A DNA stretch of 64,000 nt from positions 4,340,001 through 4,404,000 of the forward strand of contig NC_060118.1 of the NCBI RefSeq assembly GCF_021155765.1, read 5' to 3'. The DNA is from Diprion similis. Its lineage: Eukaryota > Arthropoda > Insecta > Hymenoptera > Diprionidae. Positions 36,901-50,100 of the stretch are shown in pieces. Within the stretch, counting starts at the first letter, position 1; each line of letters starts with the position of its first letter. The notes under the pieces are model-generated. The model was not told where the DNA came from. It saw only the letters and a program-made list of their open reading frames with translations, and searched no databases. Position numbers and translations under genes: made by a program.

Positions 36901-39107
36901 CGCAATTAGTGACCTTGAAAATCCCCATATATCGAGTTTCATCGAAATCGAATTATTTTTTTGATTTCGGTCCATCATATCGGATCCGCCATTTTGAATT
37001 TGGGGAGTGGGCCGGTAAAAATTTCTTAGACAGTTGGTACAAAACTTACTTAAAGACTTTGACCGATCACCCCACTGAAACGCGCACAGATGGCTTCATA
37101 TATACAATATGTCTTTGTCTGTACAGTCCTATTCAGAAAGTTTTTTCAACTGAACAAACAACTAATACTGTAACAGAGATTAAGGTGGTTCTTTAATGAC
37201 TCCGGAGTCAGTAGAACATCACTTGGAGAAGTGTATTATTCACATGAAAGTTGTTTGAATAATGATATTTTGTATATGAAACATAAATATTTTAGTCTTT
37301 TCTACGACGACGTTTGTTGCCACAATCCGGAAGATTCTGTTGCGATTACGAATTTAGATCAACACCGTGAAATTTCTATCGTCGATGGTAACCTCGTTCA
37401 ATGGTGTTTGACACCACTAAATTTGGTATTTTATTGAAATCAGAATATATTGAGTCTTATATTATTTCAATCTCGGTGCACTCTTTTGAATTGTTTTGAA
37501 ATTCGTCATAAAACATCGTGACCCATTAAAAAAATTCCACAAAATACGTCTACAAATTGATTTTGTTGGACAAGAAAAGTTTTTTTCGTAGTCACTATCG
37601 TTTTTGCACAAACTTATAATCGTGATGTAAATAATAGGCTTTTATTCTTCTCGTTTCACATTGCATCAGCATCCACGCGTACGGAGGAATTGGCAAAGCC
37701 TCATATTCACGTCAGCACGGCGTGCAGAGACGACGCCTTCGGCGTTAAAAAGAGCGCCCTCTCAGGATCAGCTTCTGCACGGGTATCCGAAATGGCGAAA
37801 CCGAATCATCCTGCCGATCCTGTTGAAAGACCACCACCACGAGAGAAGAACGCTTTCGGTGCTCCGATATTTCCCCAGCCGGTAAGTATTCACGAGTCAG
37901 TTATTGGGAATATCACTTTGCAATGCGTCATCTGGTGGAAAAAAAACAATCAAGCTCAATACCTGACCGTTGACCGTATTTTTTTCAAATTTATGTGACA
38001 TGAGTAATTTGAAACCCGAAGAATTACGATCTGCCTCCATCAAAATCGAAAACTTAGGTTATATAGTGATAAAATGGCGCCGATAACCAGACCGTGAGGT
38101 CATGAGGACATTTTCCAATACCTGATTTCACATTTTTATTTGCGCTATTATTGTTTGATATTTTTCATTAGTCATCGATTCTTTGGATTCTGGTTTTGCA
38201 TTATGTATCTCGTTGTACGAATATTCATTATATGTTATTTTTGATTAGGCTGTGCAGCTATTTTTTTATTAGTTATTTATCCATCATCATCATTCTCTAG
38301 CTGTTAATTGTATTGCAATTCTGTCTCGATGTTCGGTATCTGTTATTCGATAATATTTTTACTCGTTAATTTATTGCTAGTTATTTGTATTTTACCATTC
38401 GTGATCTACATAATTGTAATTTGTTATTCGGCTTTTTCATATATTTCATACTTGAATATTTTGTTACGTGTTATTTTTCCTTCCTTTTTTCGCATTTGCA
38501 CTTGTCATTATTGTACTTCATCATGCGAATGAGCGGTTATGTATTTTTGTTATATTCTAACGAGTATCTGTCATCTTTCATTTGTTATTTTTGTATGACT
38601 GTTTGTCACATGTTATTTGCTTTGTCAAATATAATTATTACCGTTTTTGCTACGTTATTTGACTTTACTTCAATCATTTAATTCATCAAAGTTGCGAACC
38701 CATAACAATTGAATACTTTTCTGCACTCTTCATAGCTATTATACGGCTTATGTGTGATGATTTTCATATTTTTTGACGAATCATTTATACTTCCGTGATC
38801 GTGTGTGTTACAGAAATTCGGTAAGCGACTGCCAAAAGTGAAACCGTATAAAATGGGCGAGTGTAAGGATAAAGACAATAAGGATAAAGGGAAGGCGAAT
38901 GAATCGGAGAATAGTATGAAAAAATATGAGTCTGTACCGTTGTATCCAAGTATTGATCCTTGCATTGATCCTGCCGGTGCCAAAAAGCAAGCTAAAGCCA
39001 GAAAGGCTGCTGAAGAAGCAAAGAAGGCGAGGAGGGAGAAGCGGAGGCAAAAACAACAGGCGAAAAGTGATCAAGTGAAGCAGGAGAATAACGAAAAGAA
39101 TAAGTGA
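33918..39107 (+). CDS. THEG-repeat protein (sperm microtubule-associated protein 2-like)
   Basis: Exons: 33918-33986, 34960-35076, 35187-35645, 36029-36434, 37670-37881 and 38814-39107; 1557 nt, 518 aa, phases consistent. At least six THEG-type repeats follow a pattern S/K-K-A-L-x(3)-A/T-x-R-x(3)-LA-x-P/K. Examples begin VSKAALKAKPSKRIKELA, ITKAALNFKATPRIIEMA, ISKKALKHKTTKREKIMS, IKRSALTYKITEWVLTLA, VSKAALNAKASTRTEELA and VKKSALSGSASARVSEMA. Two repeats are split across exon junctions, which confirms the splicing. Exon 4 inserts about 90 residues very rich in K and E (probable single helix or coiled coil). The C-terminus is K-rich. Human THEG is about 380 aa, so this protein is longer. THEG-family proteins are testis-expressed and linked to sperm microtubules. 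The exon 2 acceptor at 34959 was chosen for phase; one 9 nt upstream would break it. Poly(A) signal at 39355. Confidence 0.85.
36537..37010. repeat. GGATCC-family repeat, half-palindrome
   Basis: Matches the left part of 3783-4474 (cataattaaaaaataattccc, 'taatttctaacccgtg', 'atttaaccctttcatgggca'), then 'atggcggatccaac' units. The right inverted arm is missing. Lies in intron 4 of the THEG-like gene. Confidence 0.65.
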
Positions 39108-39354
39108 AAACATGATCGGGATGAAGAAATGAAGAAAAAAATTTGCTGTCAAGGATCAGCACCCCGTGAAAATTATAACTCATGATGTCACGAAGAGGAA
39201 AACTTTGAAGAATTTGATCTTGTCAGTGACTGATTTATGCTAAACGTAGCTAAATCATTCTAGTGTTTATAGTGAAACATAACATAACTTAAATTTGCAT
39301 TTGACTGTAAAATCAGATCAAAATAAGCAGTATTATTTCAATAAGGAAAATTTT

Positions 39355-39360
39355 AATAAA
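39355..39360 (+). promoter_or_regulatory. Poly(A) signal of the THEG-like gene
   Basis: AATAAA 248 nt after the stop codon. Confidence 0.45.
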
Positions 39361-39828
39361 AATCGCATAATCATATTAAGGATCTGTATGATATGTTGTT
39401 TACTAGATGAGTAGATGATGAAATCTCACAGAGTATTTTCAGAACTTTTTGAAATCATATCCCACAGTGGATGTAAAGGCCTTTCATTAGGTTTGTGGGA
39501 CTTTTTCCATTCAAATAATTGAATATTTTCTAGTAATATACATTAAACACTTGGAGTCCTCATATAAATAACAATTGTTGGTATAAAATCTTAATTGTCA
39601 CTTGCATATTTTGCTCGTATTTGAATATTAAAATTCGCGAATACTAAGCATTCAACATCGAAAGTCGGATGAAGATTATACAGGGAATTTCTAGTGAAAG
39701 AACCTCTTCCGATCCACGGAGTGCGCATGCGCAAACACACGCACAACATTTACGTAAGCCAAGTGAAACGCCCAAATACCACGGAGCAATAATAGACTTC
39801 ATTTGTTGCGCAAATGTACGGCCAGGGT

Positions 39829-40195
39829 ATACGGGGTGGCCAAGTACGCGCGGACCACCGGGCACTGATGGATTCCTGGGAAAGGAACAGGACTAAAATT
39901 ACTCTTGACAATTTTTTTTTAAAGCAACGGTTTTTGAGTTAAAGCCGTTCGAAGTCCACCAATCACGGCGCAGATGGGGTCGAGCGCGCAAACCAGGCGC
40001 GAGGCTAGTGTAGCTGAGACCGATGCAACCTACGCTAGCCTCGCGCTAGGCTCGCGCGCCGTGATTGGTGGACTTAAAACGGCTCTAACTCAAAAACCGT
40101 TGATTTAAAAAAAAATTGTCAAGAGTAATTTTAGTCCTATTTCTTCGCAAGGAATCCGTCAGCGGTGGCCCACGTATACTGAGTCACCCCGTATA
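39829..40195. mobile_element. TA-flanked palindromic MITE
   Basis: Ends TACGGGGTGGCC and the complement TGAGTCACCCCGTA, bounded by TA on both sides. Inner arms pair 'gactaaaattactcttgaca' with its complement, 'gtccaccaatcacggcgc' with 'gcgccgtgattggtggac', and 'aggcgcgaggctag' with 'ctagcctcgcgct'. Much more GC-rich than its surroundings. Confidence 0.85.
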
Positions 40196-40199
40196 GTTT

Positions 40200-41605
40200 A
40201 GCGGCCTGCCACTGGAGTGTACGACGAACAGTATATGTATAGTCGAATCAAAAGGTATGCATTTCAATGGCAAATACACGTGTCGTACAGTTCAATAATT
40301 CTATAAAAATGTTTTATCGTATTTGTAGTCAATTTGGACAGCTGCTGTATCCTTCAGTACGTCATGAGTAATGTCGTGATAATGTTCTGCATGAGATTTG
40401 ATAATTTAATCTACGTAAAAATGATCTAAACCAAAGTAGAAATGTTCAGTCGACGAAGCAAGGGCAGAACACGTATTCTCCGATAATTAATTGAACCAAG
40501 ACACAATTTTTCTTCAAGATTTTATATATCATCGATTTTAACAGGTAGGTGTATTGCTTTTATCGAGTTTTTTTTTTATCGAAGCTAGAGAAATATTCAG
40601 TGGTTCGATGAGGGATTTTTTCTAGTTGTTGGGTAATGCTTTACTCCCATTGAATTTACAGGAAATGGCTCGACGCAAAGACTGATTGTAAGAAAATGAG
40701 TATAGCTAATTGTACTTTGTATACATTTCTGTCTTACTGTGAAAAATTAACATGAATTGAATCTTGTAATCATTGAAAAGATTTTTCTTTTTTATTTTGT
40801 CTCATAAATTATCCAGTCAGTCTCGAAATATTTTACACAAAGGGCTGTATACCGTACCTGCAAATCGGGAAAATTAGGAAAATCTAAGGAAACTCCTCCG
40901 TGATTATAACGATTAGGGGATTTTAAAATTATTTAAAAAAAAACAGGAAGTTTCCCAGATATGCATATTTCACAAACTACTACTACGTGCAAGGGAGTGA
41001 TAAATTGAGTTTTGAAATATTAAAAATAATTTCATTTCCATCCATAGTTGCAGAGAAAATCATAAATAATGACATTTTTCTTTTCAGGGAGTCAGGAAAA
41101 TTTGTATGCAGATTTCAGCACACACGGTGTTACAGCAAAGTGGTATAAAAACGGTAATACTATAATCGCACTCTGATTTTTAGCCTTGAAATAAAATATT
41201 TCATCAACTCAAAGCTCTCATATACAGTGTGGCGAGGCTGGATATTAGGTATAGTAACATTTAAAAGGCAAATCCCGATATTCTGTAACTATTCAAACAA
41301 CTTTTTCTCAACGCATGGTCGAAAATAGTGAAAGAATGGGGAAAAAGTGCAAAAATCATCACTTTCGACGTGCCTCGCCACTCACAAAAAAAGGAGGTGA
41401 TTTACACCTAAATGAATGAAATGATGAAAAAAAAGTTTTTGTTAAATTGATTAGCTTTCGAAATATACAGATTTTTCACTTTTATGAATTTTTCTCGGAA
41501 GCTTGGGTGTAGTCCCTCGCGGCCAAATTAATTCACAGAAAAGATCTTTAGGTAATGAATACCCGTAATTATACTCATAAGTCGAATCTAGAGATGACCG
41601 AATAA
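40200..41605. other. Intergenic, no feature recognised
   Basis: AT-rich sequence downstream of the THEG-like gene. I see no supported exon, RNA gene or structured repeat. Confidence 0.35.
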
Positions 41606-41610
41606 CCTCC

Positions 41611-42209
41611 TTAAGGCCCCGCTGACCTGGCATGTCATATATATATTTCGTGACGTCAGAAGCGGGGAAATTGGGTGAAAACGCCTATACGAATCCTGCG
41701 ATAACGAGAGTATGAATCTTACTCGGAAATATTTTAAATCGTAGCTTGAATAATAGCGTACGTGTGAATCTCAGTCACTGCTCAGGCAAATAGCTGATAA
41801 TGTTTATAATAAAGAATGATGAAGTGAATAAAATCACGCGACAACAAACATGGCCGATCGGAGCTACCGCATGTTGAATATTCACTGATTGCACTGTTCC
41901 ACAATTTCTTTCACCCTCGCCAGGGAGATTCACACGTACAAAAGCACACACGTTATCCGGGAAAACTTATACTATCAGTTATTTTTTTGTAAACATGGCT
42001 CGATTCGTATACGCGTTTTTCATGTGACAGCAGCCCGTTTATGGTCCACAAGAAGTATGTTCCGATCTGTAACTGACATCATTGGTTGGATCTAACAGAA
42101 CAAGCTAATGAAATCAGCGGCCTTAGTTCACCGTTCAACGTTCAGAGGCGCTGCACGTATTTATGACGTCACGATTTGATATTTTCAAGTCACTTCAGCG
42201 GCACCTTAA
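41611..42209. mobile_element. TTAA-flanked TIR element (copy B of 16971-17732)
   Basis: Begins TTAAGGCCCCGCTGACCTGG and ends with the complement of TTAAGGTGCCGCTGAAGTGA. Sub-terminal 'tttcgtgacgtca' pairs with 'tgacgtcacgattt'. It is in opposite orientation to copy A and lacks A's nested insert. TTAA duplication suggests a piggyBac-like mobiliser. Confidence 0.8.
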
Positions 42210-42214
42210 TTGTT

Positions 42215-44010
42215 GCTTAGAAAGAGCTTCGTAGTATTAAATAAGACAAACCGAAGCAAAACAGTACCAATTTAATGGGAACTAGGTTGCACGTGTAAGG
42301 GGGTAACTCACTCCTTACGTGACATTATATCGAAAAACGCAAAAACATCTGTCCCCTACTTTTTTTCCTCTTTCTAATGCAAGTAATTGCAATCAAATAT
42401 GGACAATGGTTTTTTAGTTATAAATAATTTGTAACTTTCAACCCCTATAATTTTTACCATTTCACCCCATCGTAATCGGACAGAATGCATTTTTCGTCAT
42501 TCGCCATGAGAATTATGCTCTAATTGGTTTCATTTAAACATCTCAACTGGAAGTATGCAAAACTGCGAAACTACCACTGAAGATGACCAACTTATGGGGT
42601 TGATTTCACCCCTTTAAACCATTTATCCGCAGATAAAAAAAATGCATGCCGAAATCGGGAAGGGGGGACATTTACTTGTCAACTGTTGGTTCCACGATGA
42701 TTTAAACGCCGAATTTTTTAGGATGAGTCGAACGAATAGATTCTGATACAAAAAATTTTTTGATAAGAAAATCACGAAAAAATTGAGACTAGCATTTTTT
42801 GAATTTTGCTGAAAATTTCGACGATTTTCATATGGACTAATTGCGAGAAGAATCGATTGCGCATAGTTCGAATACGCAATCAGCTACTTGATTTCGCTTC
42901 TTCATTTTTACCCATTTTTTCAAACTTCCAATTAACAATCTGAGTTTTTCTAAATTCTTTGAATAAAAATACAATTGAGATCCATTGACCTGACCACCTG
43001 GGTTTCGACACGCAGCATGTTGCCGTTGCGTCAATTTGACGCCCATAAGAATCCAACCAAAACTGTCGAATGTGGAGGTCTCCACACTCTCTATACATCA
43101 CTTGCCGACCCTGCTCACAATTAATCTAGGAATTGATGCCCAGCGATATCTTCATGTGGCACGGATGCTTTGATTTGCATATAGTGCTCCTGGTTTACAA
43201 TTGTATACAAAGAATTTTGAACTTGCCATAGGCCTCACTGCGCACCAAATTAATATTTTCGATGTAGTTGATCTTGGAAGGTGAGTGAACATTTTGAACG
43301 ACGAAGTTATGCTTAGAAGCACTCAATATCATAGATTTTTAAAAGTGTGAAATCGGTCCATCGATAACGCGCCCAGAAAATTTTACTTTCGTACGTGTAA
43401 GGAACGGCCTCCAGACTTAACTAAACTAGAATCTTCAACTTCGACTTCAGCTAGTACCTTACCTTTCAATACCTTACTTTCACAGGCCATCGATCTAACA
43501 ATGCACTTTCTACGGATATCACTCACCGTGTAGCTGTCGACCAATCTCACTCATGATATTAGCTTTCAAGACAGAATAAAGTTTATATTCAAGACGACAG
43601 TACTCAGTCTGACCGGAGGATCGTAAGGCTAAAACATTCGTGACGTTTGTGGTGTTGCGCTAAGATACTTAATTTCGTTCTCTGCACAATTCTACTTGCC
43701 TATCTTGGTTTTCTATCTATCGGTTTTCGAAGTAAATTATACACGAGTATGTATCGAAATGATGACGAAGATCCCGCTGCATAATTATTTATAAGGTAAT
43801 TTGAATAAATAAAATACCTATAAATTTAAAGATGTTGGAAATTTATTATGGCTACCACTTCATCAATAAAACATCAAATTTAGCGTTTTTTCCAACAGGT
43901 CATATTGGTCTAATTATTACCAGTTAATACATACCAAGTTTGAAGATACAATTTCAGACGCATATGTTTCAAACTTCATGTCTCTAACCACCTACCATAT
44001 CTTATAAAAA
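42215..44010. other. Intergenic between the converging THEG-like and ric-3 genes
   Basis: No coding exon that I can support on either strand. Open frames around 42840-43100 have no recognisable content or splice context. Confidence 0.35.
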
Positions 44011-44013
44011 AAT

Positions 44014-44019
44014 TTTATT
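44014..44019 (-). promoter_or_regulatory. Poly(A) signal of the minus-strand gene
   Basis: TTTATT on plus, AATAAA on minus, 104 nt past the stop codon at 44123-44125. Confidence 0.45.
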
Positions 44020-44122
44020 CATCTCCACGACCATTTACGGGTTAAACGTATTGACTTGGTAAGTTAACTTTCTCGGAATTACTAAACGTTTCACTTATTT
44101 GAGTAATATTTTATGTTCCTCA

Positions 44123-47100
44123 TCATTTTATTATTTTTTCGTTTTTCTCCACCCCACCCTCTTCCTCTTCCTCATCCTCATCTACCTCCTCCTCCTCTTC
44201 TTCCACCTCTTCTTCCTCCACCTCTTCTTCCTCTTCCTCATCTTCCTCCACCACCTCTTCTTCTCCCTCACTATTCTCTTCTTCTGCTCTGTACTCTTCA
44301 TATTCATCCACTTCCCCCGCTTCTTCAATTTCTTCCTTTGGTATTGCCTTACCCCTAGCTCCTTCAATGTCATTTATTTGTACATTATTAACCGCGACTT
44401 CAGCATCATGAATTCCTCCTCCTTTTCCATTTTGTTTGTCGTTCAAACAGGTTGTGGCATCGACCCCATTCACTTTGACTTCATCATCACTCCCAGGATT
44501 CTAGAAGTGATGATTATTATTTTCATTTACCTTAGATAGAGTGAAAAACATGTGTATATGTCTACTTACAGACTAAGAGGAAAAGGTCACGGATCTCAAA
44601 TGACTAAATTTAATCAATTAGAAACTGATAAAAATAATTCAAATCAAGGTAAATGTGGGGTTTTTTGGTTGTGATTACTGACAAATGATATGTTGAAATT
44701 TCATCATCTGTGGTTAGACCAAGAGTTTTTTACCTCGGTCTTGCAATAATGTTGGTGTTTTATAGTTACAGAAATTGGCCGTATGTCTTTGGTAAAAAGG
44801 CACGTTCATGAATTTCAAAGAAGTTCCGAAGAAAACGCGTCTCATCTACCACGTTAGTGCCAAAATGAAACGTAATAATAAATAAGCAATTCGAAAATTG
44901 GTTCAGTAATAGAATAACCCAGGCAAGTAGGAGGCTCGGTTTTCCAGCCCAGTGGATATGGTTTCGAAGAAAAATGAAGTTTACCGAAGGTGTATCGACT
45001 ATTGTCGATTGAATAAGTGGATGGTGAGAGATAATTTCTTTGTACCGTTGATGGAGGATCGGCTTGACGCATTAACAGAAGCACAAGTCCATTTTCGGTT
45101 ATTGATTTAGAAAATAGAATTCTGCCACGTTCCAATTGGAAGTGCAGGTCATTCGTAACTGTGAGTGAACAGTTTTAATTTTTGAAGTCACCATTTAGGC
45201 TTTGTAACAGTCCAACTAAATTTTTCTAACGAATACAGGAAATATTTAAAGATTTGTTACATCGGAAAGTTGTCATTACTTATAAGTATGAACTATTTGA
45301 TCATACAATGAAGCAATGCAGCAATGAAGAACATGCATACTTCAGACTAGAAGGAACATTACATGTTGCTAAACAAAATGAGTGAAGCATTAATTCGAAT
45401 ATGCATTTTTCATGCAGACCTCAGAGAACAATGAAGTTCTGCATGCGGATTGCCGAGGGATCTTTGGCTCTGAAGTTCCTGACACAATGAGTTTATTACT
45501 AAGGCATTACAAAAATTTGGTTTTAACTGATTCTAAATGAAAAAAATTAATCACAGCTCTTTTCGAATTGATCTTGGTGCAACAAACTGATCCAGTACAT
45601 AATATAAAATAAAATAACGCACAAAATAAAACGAAATGTACAGTCTGAATATGGTCAATTATTTAGTTTATTCTTCAATATTTTTTTTTGGAAGGTCTTA
45701 AATTTATAAATAATATACATCTTAAAATGAAATTAAACCGTTTAAATCGTATATCGTGTGCTATTATTCATTTCAATAAAATCTATATTTTTTTTTTACA
45801 TTTACAGGTACAGTTCGACTTCTCAATAAAAACGCCCGCAATAAGGACGCTTCCCCAGTTTCTTGCTCGCACACTTCCTTCACTTCGACTTAACCTCAAA
45901 GTTATACAGTGAAACCTCAGTTATATGTTTTTCTCGTTTATAGGTTAAATTTTCTTAGACCTGGCAATTTTTGCCGATAAACTGTGTAAAAATATTTCAC
46001 TTGTACGTTCTTCGCACTTATACGCTACGTATTCCATCCCTAGCGCTGTTTTCTGTTCAATTATACGATATTACAGCTTACTTCTTAGTTGAAACTTTCG
46101 ATTTGATGTTCAACTTGCCTACCGTTAGATGGTGCATACGTTTTAATGTTTCGTGTACTTGTCTATGGCTGGATTGGGCTGGATTGCGTAGCTTGACATA
46201 TATGCCTATTTCTATCCCAAACACGTTCTGGCCAGTTCAGCTCATTGTCAGCGCCTCATCTACAGGAAAATTCTTTACTTGCCGTCACTGGATTAACTTA
46301 ACCGGACGCGCGCTGCGGTAACATGCTAAAATTAGTTAATAATATTAGTCGATTTCGTTAAAGGTGAATGCAGATATGACGAAATGATACATATAAAACC
46401 ACTAAAAATCATCAATTTTTCACTTTTCAATCACGGAGATTTGGAATATGTAGGTATTTCACTTTAACGTTATTCTTATTCATACGTCAGTATTGTCATA
46501 CCCCTTGGAAAACATATGATTGAAATTTCACTGTGATTATTTGCGTGCGAAGAGACAGAGAGAGTTAATGAGCAAGGAGAGCGCATGATGATGATGCTCA
46601 AACACACTGGGGGCGTTCATATTGAAAGGTCGGTCTGTATTATTGGAAATATAATTTCGACAAACACATGAGCATTCACATACAGAATTGCTTCGTCACA
46701 TTATCAGTTTCTTCCCGTGTAGTTTACCATTTAGTTACTCAACTTTTCGTAGGATGCAGATGGTGGTATAGCATGGGGTTTAAAATCCCGAAAAAATCGA
46801 TAGGTCAGAAACGCGAAATTTTCAAGATACGAGTTTCAAAAGAAAGAATGATCCGTGCATCGACTTTGAGATTTTAGATAAATCACCCAGTAGAATAACT
46901 GTTTTTCCGAAAGTTTATTTAACCAAACGCCCGTTCATCCCGAAAGGTGTTTTCAGAACAGTCTACATTCCGAATGAACAAATCACGGATTGTGAATATA
47001 GAAAAAAATCGAAGTTCCGAAATTCAAAATTGAGGGCGCCACTGCGCCGCTAAGCTAACAGATGGAACATCTCCATTGCAACTCATCGTAAATTTTTTTT

Positions 47101-50100
47101 TCTTTCGGTTTGTATATTTTTTTCCTACAAGAATTGGCTATTTTCCAACAATGGAAACAGTTGACACAGGAAGACAGTGATTTCTCCCAGATACAAATTT
47201 CAATATTCAATGTACATACATACATACTATTTGTCACCTTCAACCACTCAGCTAAAGAATTGATGTCAGAAAGTAGTTAGTATGAGATGGTTTCGGACCA
47301 CTTAGTATTAGTGTGTACGTGTCGCGGATGGTTACGGACCGCGATGGTAACTGAAGTGCTAAGTACCGACCACAATGTTAATTACCGACCGCAATTGCAA
47401 TTACTAACCTTTTTGAAGTTGGTTTGCGACCCTCGAATTAAAAAAAAAAATTTCACACCAGAAAATGACTCCCGAATTGCTTTTAATTGCTCTCTATTTT
47501 TTATTATTTGGTCCCGCACGGTTTTCGAGAAAATCGAAAAAAACGGAAATGTATTTCCTGGAGCGGCCAAGTGATTCGCAGATTTTCGTAAATCCTGGAA
47601 TTTCCGAAAAATTCTTATACTGAGTAATTGTTCCTTAATTTTTCCCACATTATTTACTCCCACACGGTTTTCGAGAATAACGAATAAAACGTTCCAGGGA
47701 GGAACAATAAAGTGGCGCCAAATTCAAACGAATGTTTGGAAAAAACAATGATTATTCCAACGAAATACGCTAAGCTCTGAATTGCTCCTTATTTTCTCAC
47801 AATTATTCTGTCCTTTTTATGGATTGCTTCTGCGTGGTTTTCGGATAAATCAGGAAAACCCGAAAGAGGGATTTTTATGAGGTGAAGTGTGGTCGAATTC
47901 GATTTGATACGTTGCTCAGAGAAATGAAGATGTGCCAAATCCTATAATTGCTACTGATTGCTCTGGAATCGCTGGTAATTGCTCCGCAAATCTCATAATT
48001 TGTTGAGTCATAGTTTTCGAGCAAACTGGGAAAAGAGGGGGTTTTTAGGTTATGTCGACGGGCGGTGAATACCAAATTGTATACGATACAAAAAAATGGA
48101 AAATTCGGTCCGAGTGCCAATCTCTTCTAATTGCTCCTCGAACGTTTGTGAGCATTCTTACAATTTAAACATTTGCTCCTACCTAATTATCGAGGAAACT
48201 AAAAAAAAAAACCACAGTGTATAATTTGTAGGTTATATCGACGAGCGGCGAATTCGAAATTGTATCCGAAATGAAAAATTTCAATTCGGTACAAGTAACA
48301 ATTGCTTTTGAATGCTCGCCGACTCACTTTCGATGGACTGCCAATTTTGTCATTTGCTCCCACAGAGGTTCCGAGAAAACTGGGAAAACGGTACGTACTC
48401 GCTACGCGGCAAAGGGTCGAGTAGCGGCAGTTAAAACTCTCGAAGATCGAAGACATCGCGCAGTGATCAGAAGCAAGCGTTACTTGTACCAAATTGACAT
48501 TTTTTGTTTCCGATACGACTTCAAATTTGCTGCTCGTCCATTTCTTCATTTGCCTGAGCTATATGTCAAATCGAATTTGACCACAGTTCCTAGCCTTGTG
48601 AAAACGCCGTTCTCGGTTTTTCTTTATTCATCCGAAAACCATGCAGAAGGAATTTACAAAAATGATAGAACATTCGGGAGTAAATAAGGAGCAATTCAGA
48701 GCTTATCGTGTTTCGTTGGAATAACCATCGGTTTTTGTAAAAAATTCGTTTGAATTTGGCACCATTTTACTGATCCTCTCCGAAACGTTTTTTCCGTTAT
48801 TCTCGAAAGCCGTGTGGGAGTAAATAATAAAACTTATGAAGCAATTGGGAGCAATTAAGGAGCAAATACTCGGTACCTACAAGAATTTTTCAGAAATTCG
48901 CGATTCACCTGGGCGCTCTCCGAAATACATATTCATGTTTTTTCGATTTTCTCGAAAACCGTGCGGGACCAAATAATAAGAAATAGAGAGCAATTACGAG
49001 CAATCAGGGAGCAATTTTTTGGTGTAAACTTCTTTAGGAAATTCGAAGGTCACAGGCCAACTTGAGATTGTTCAATTACTGGCCGCAATGAAAGTGTTAA
49101 TTACCCACCGCCATAACATCCTATTTAAGCTGGTATCGATTACCAATGATGTCAGTATTGATTATTGCTCATTCCGCAATAGATGGCACTACCGTCGGTA
49201 ATGAACACTTCGGTTACAATTGCGGCCGGTAAATACAATTGCAGTTATTGTTGCGATCGGTAATCGCGATGGCGGTTATCATTGTGATCGGTAATTGTAA
49301 TTACAGTTGTAATTGGGTCAATAATCATCATTGCGGTTGGTAATTAGCACTTCAGTTACCATCACAGTCGGTAACTGACATGTAGAAACTAAGTCACATA
49401 CAACTCACACGTACTCACCAACACTAAAAATAAGTGGTCCGAAACTATCATATGCTAACTACTCACGAGCTATATCAATCCAAAGATTGAAATGAAATAA
49501 AAAGAATCAGCAAGTAAAATACAGCTATGCAGTATCAAATGAGTTGTGTTAGTGATTGTAATACTTTCTTACAGATGATATCTGATCGAGACTGATGAGA
49601 GAAAGAGTCATTTTGCCGGAAAGAACTATCGGCGCTTGTACGTCCACGTTGGATTCCTCAGCTTGCGTCTCAGAATCCGTCACTAGAAGCTCGCACTGTG
49701 ATGGTAATGCTCCTTCAAGATAGATCGGCTTCGGGGGTATCTTGTCCTGTTCCGAGTGGCTTGAAACGCGAATAATAAGACATAAGAGGTGAAAAATTAC
49801 GGTTAAGGTGCTTATAAAGACCCGTCGTACACCTCGAAAACGCGGGGAAGCAAAACTCCTATACCGCTCAAGCGATCAGAGTGAAACTTGGGCAATTAAT
49901 GCCTTATTTTGGCAAAAAGTGGAGCGTCTTTTTACTTTTTCAAAATTTGGAAAAAAATTTTACAAATTGGTTACCACTCACAGAAATTGGCCAAATTTTC
50001 ACTTGAGCGGTATAGGAGTTTTGCTGCACCGCGTTTTCGAGGTGTACAAAACGCGTCTTTATAAGCACCTTAAGGAAATGCTATACTTGATTTTAACATG

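Noticed and set aside
44854..45170. Minus-strand open frame of about 93 codons with a good acceptor, within the last ric-3 intron
   Set aside because: Its phase does not fit the upstream exon, while the next exon at 44500 joins in phase; no recognisable family.
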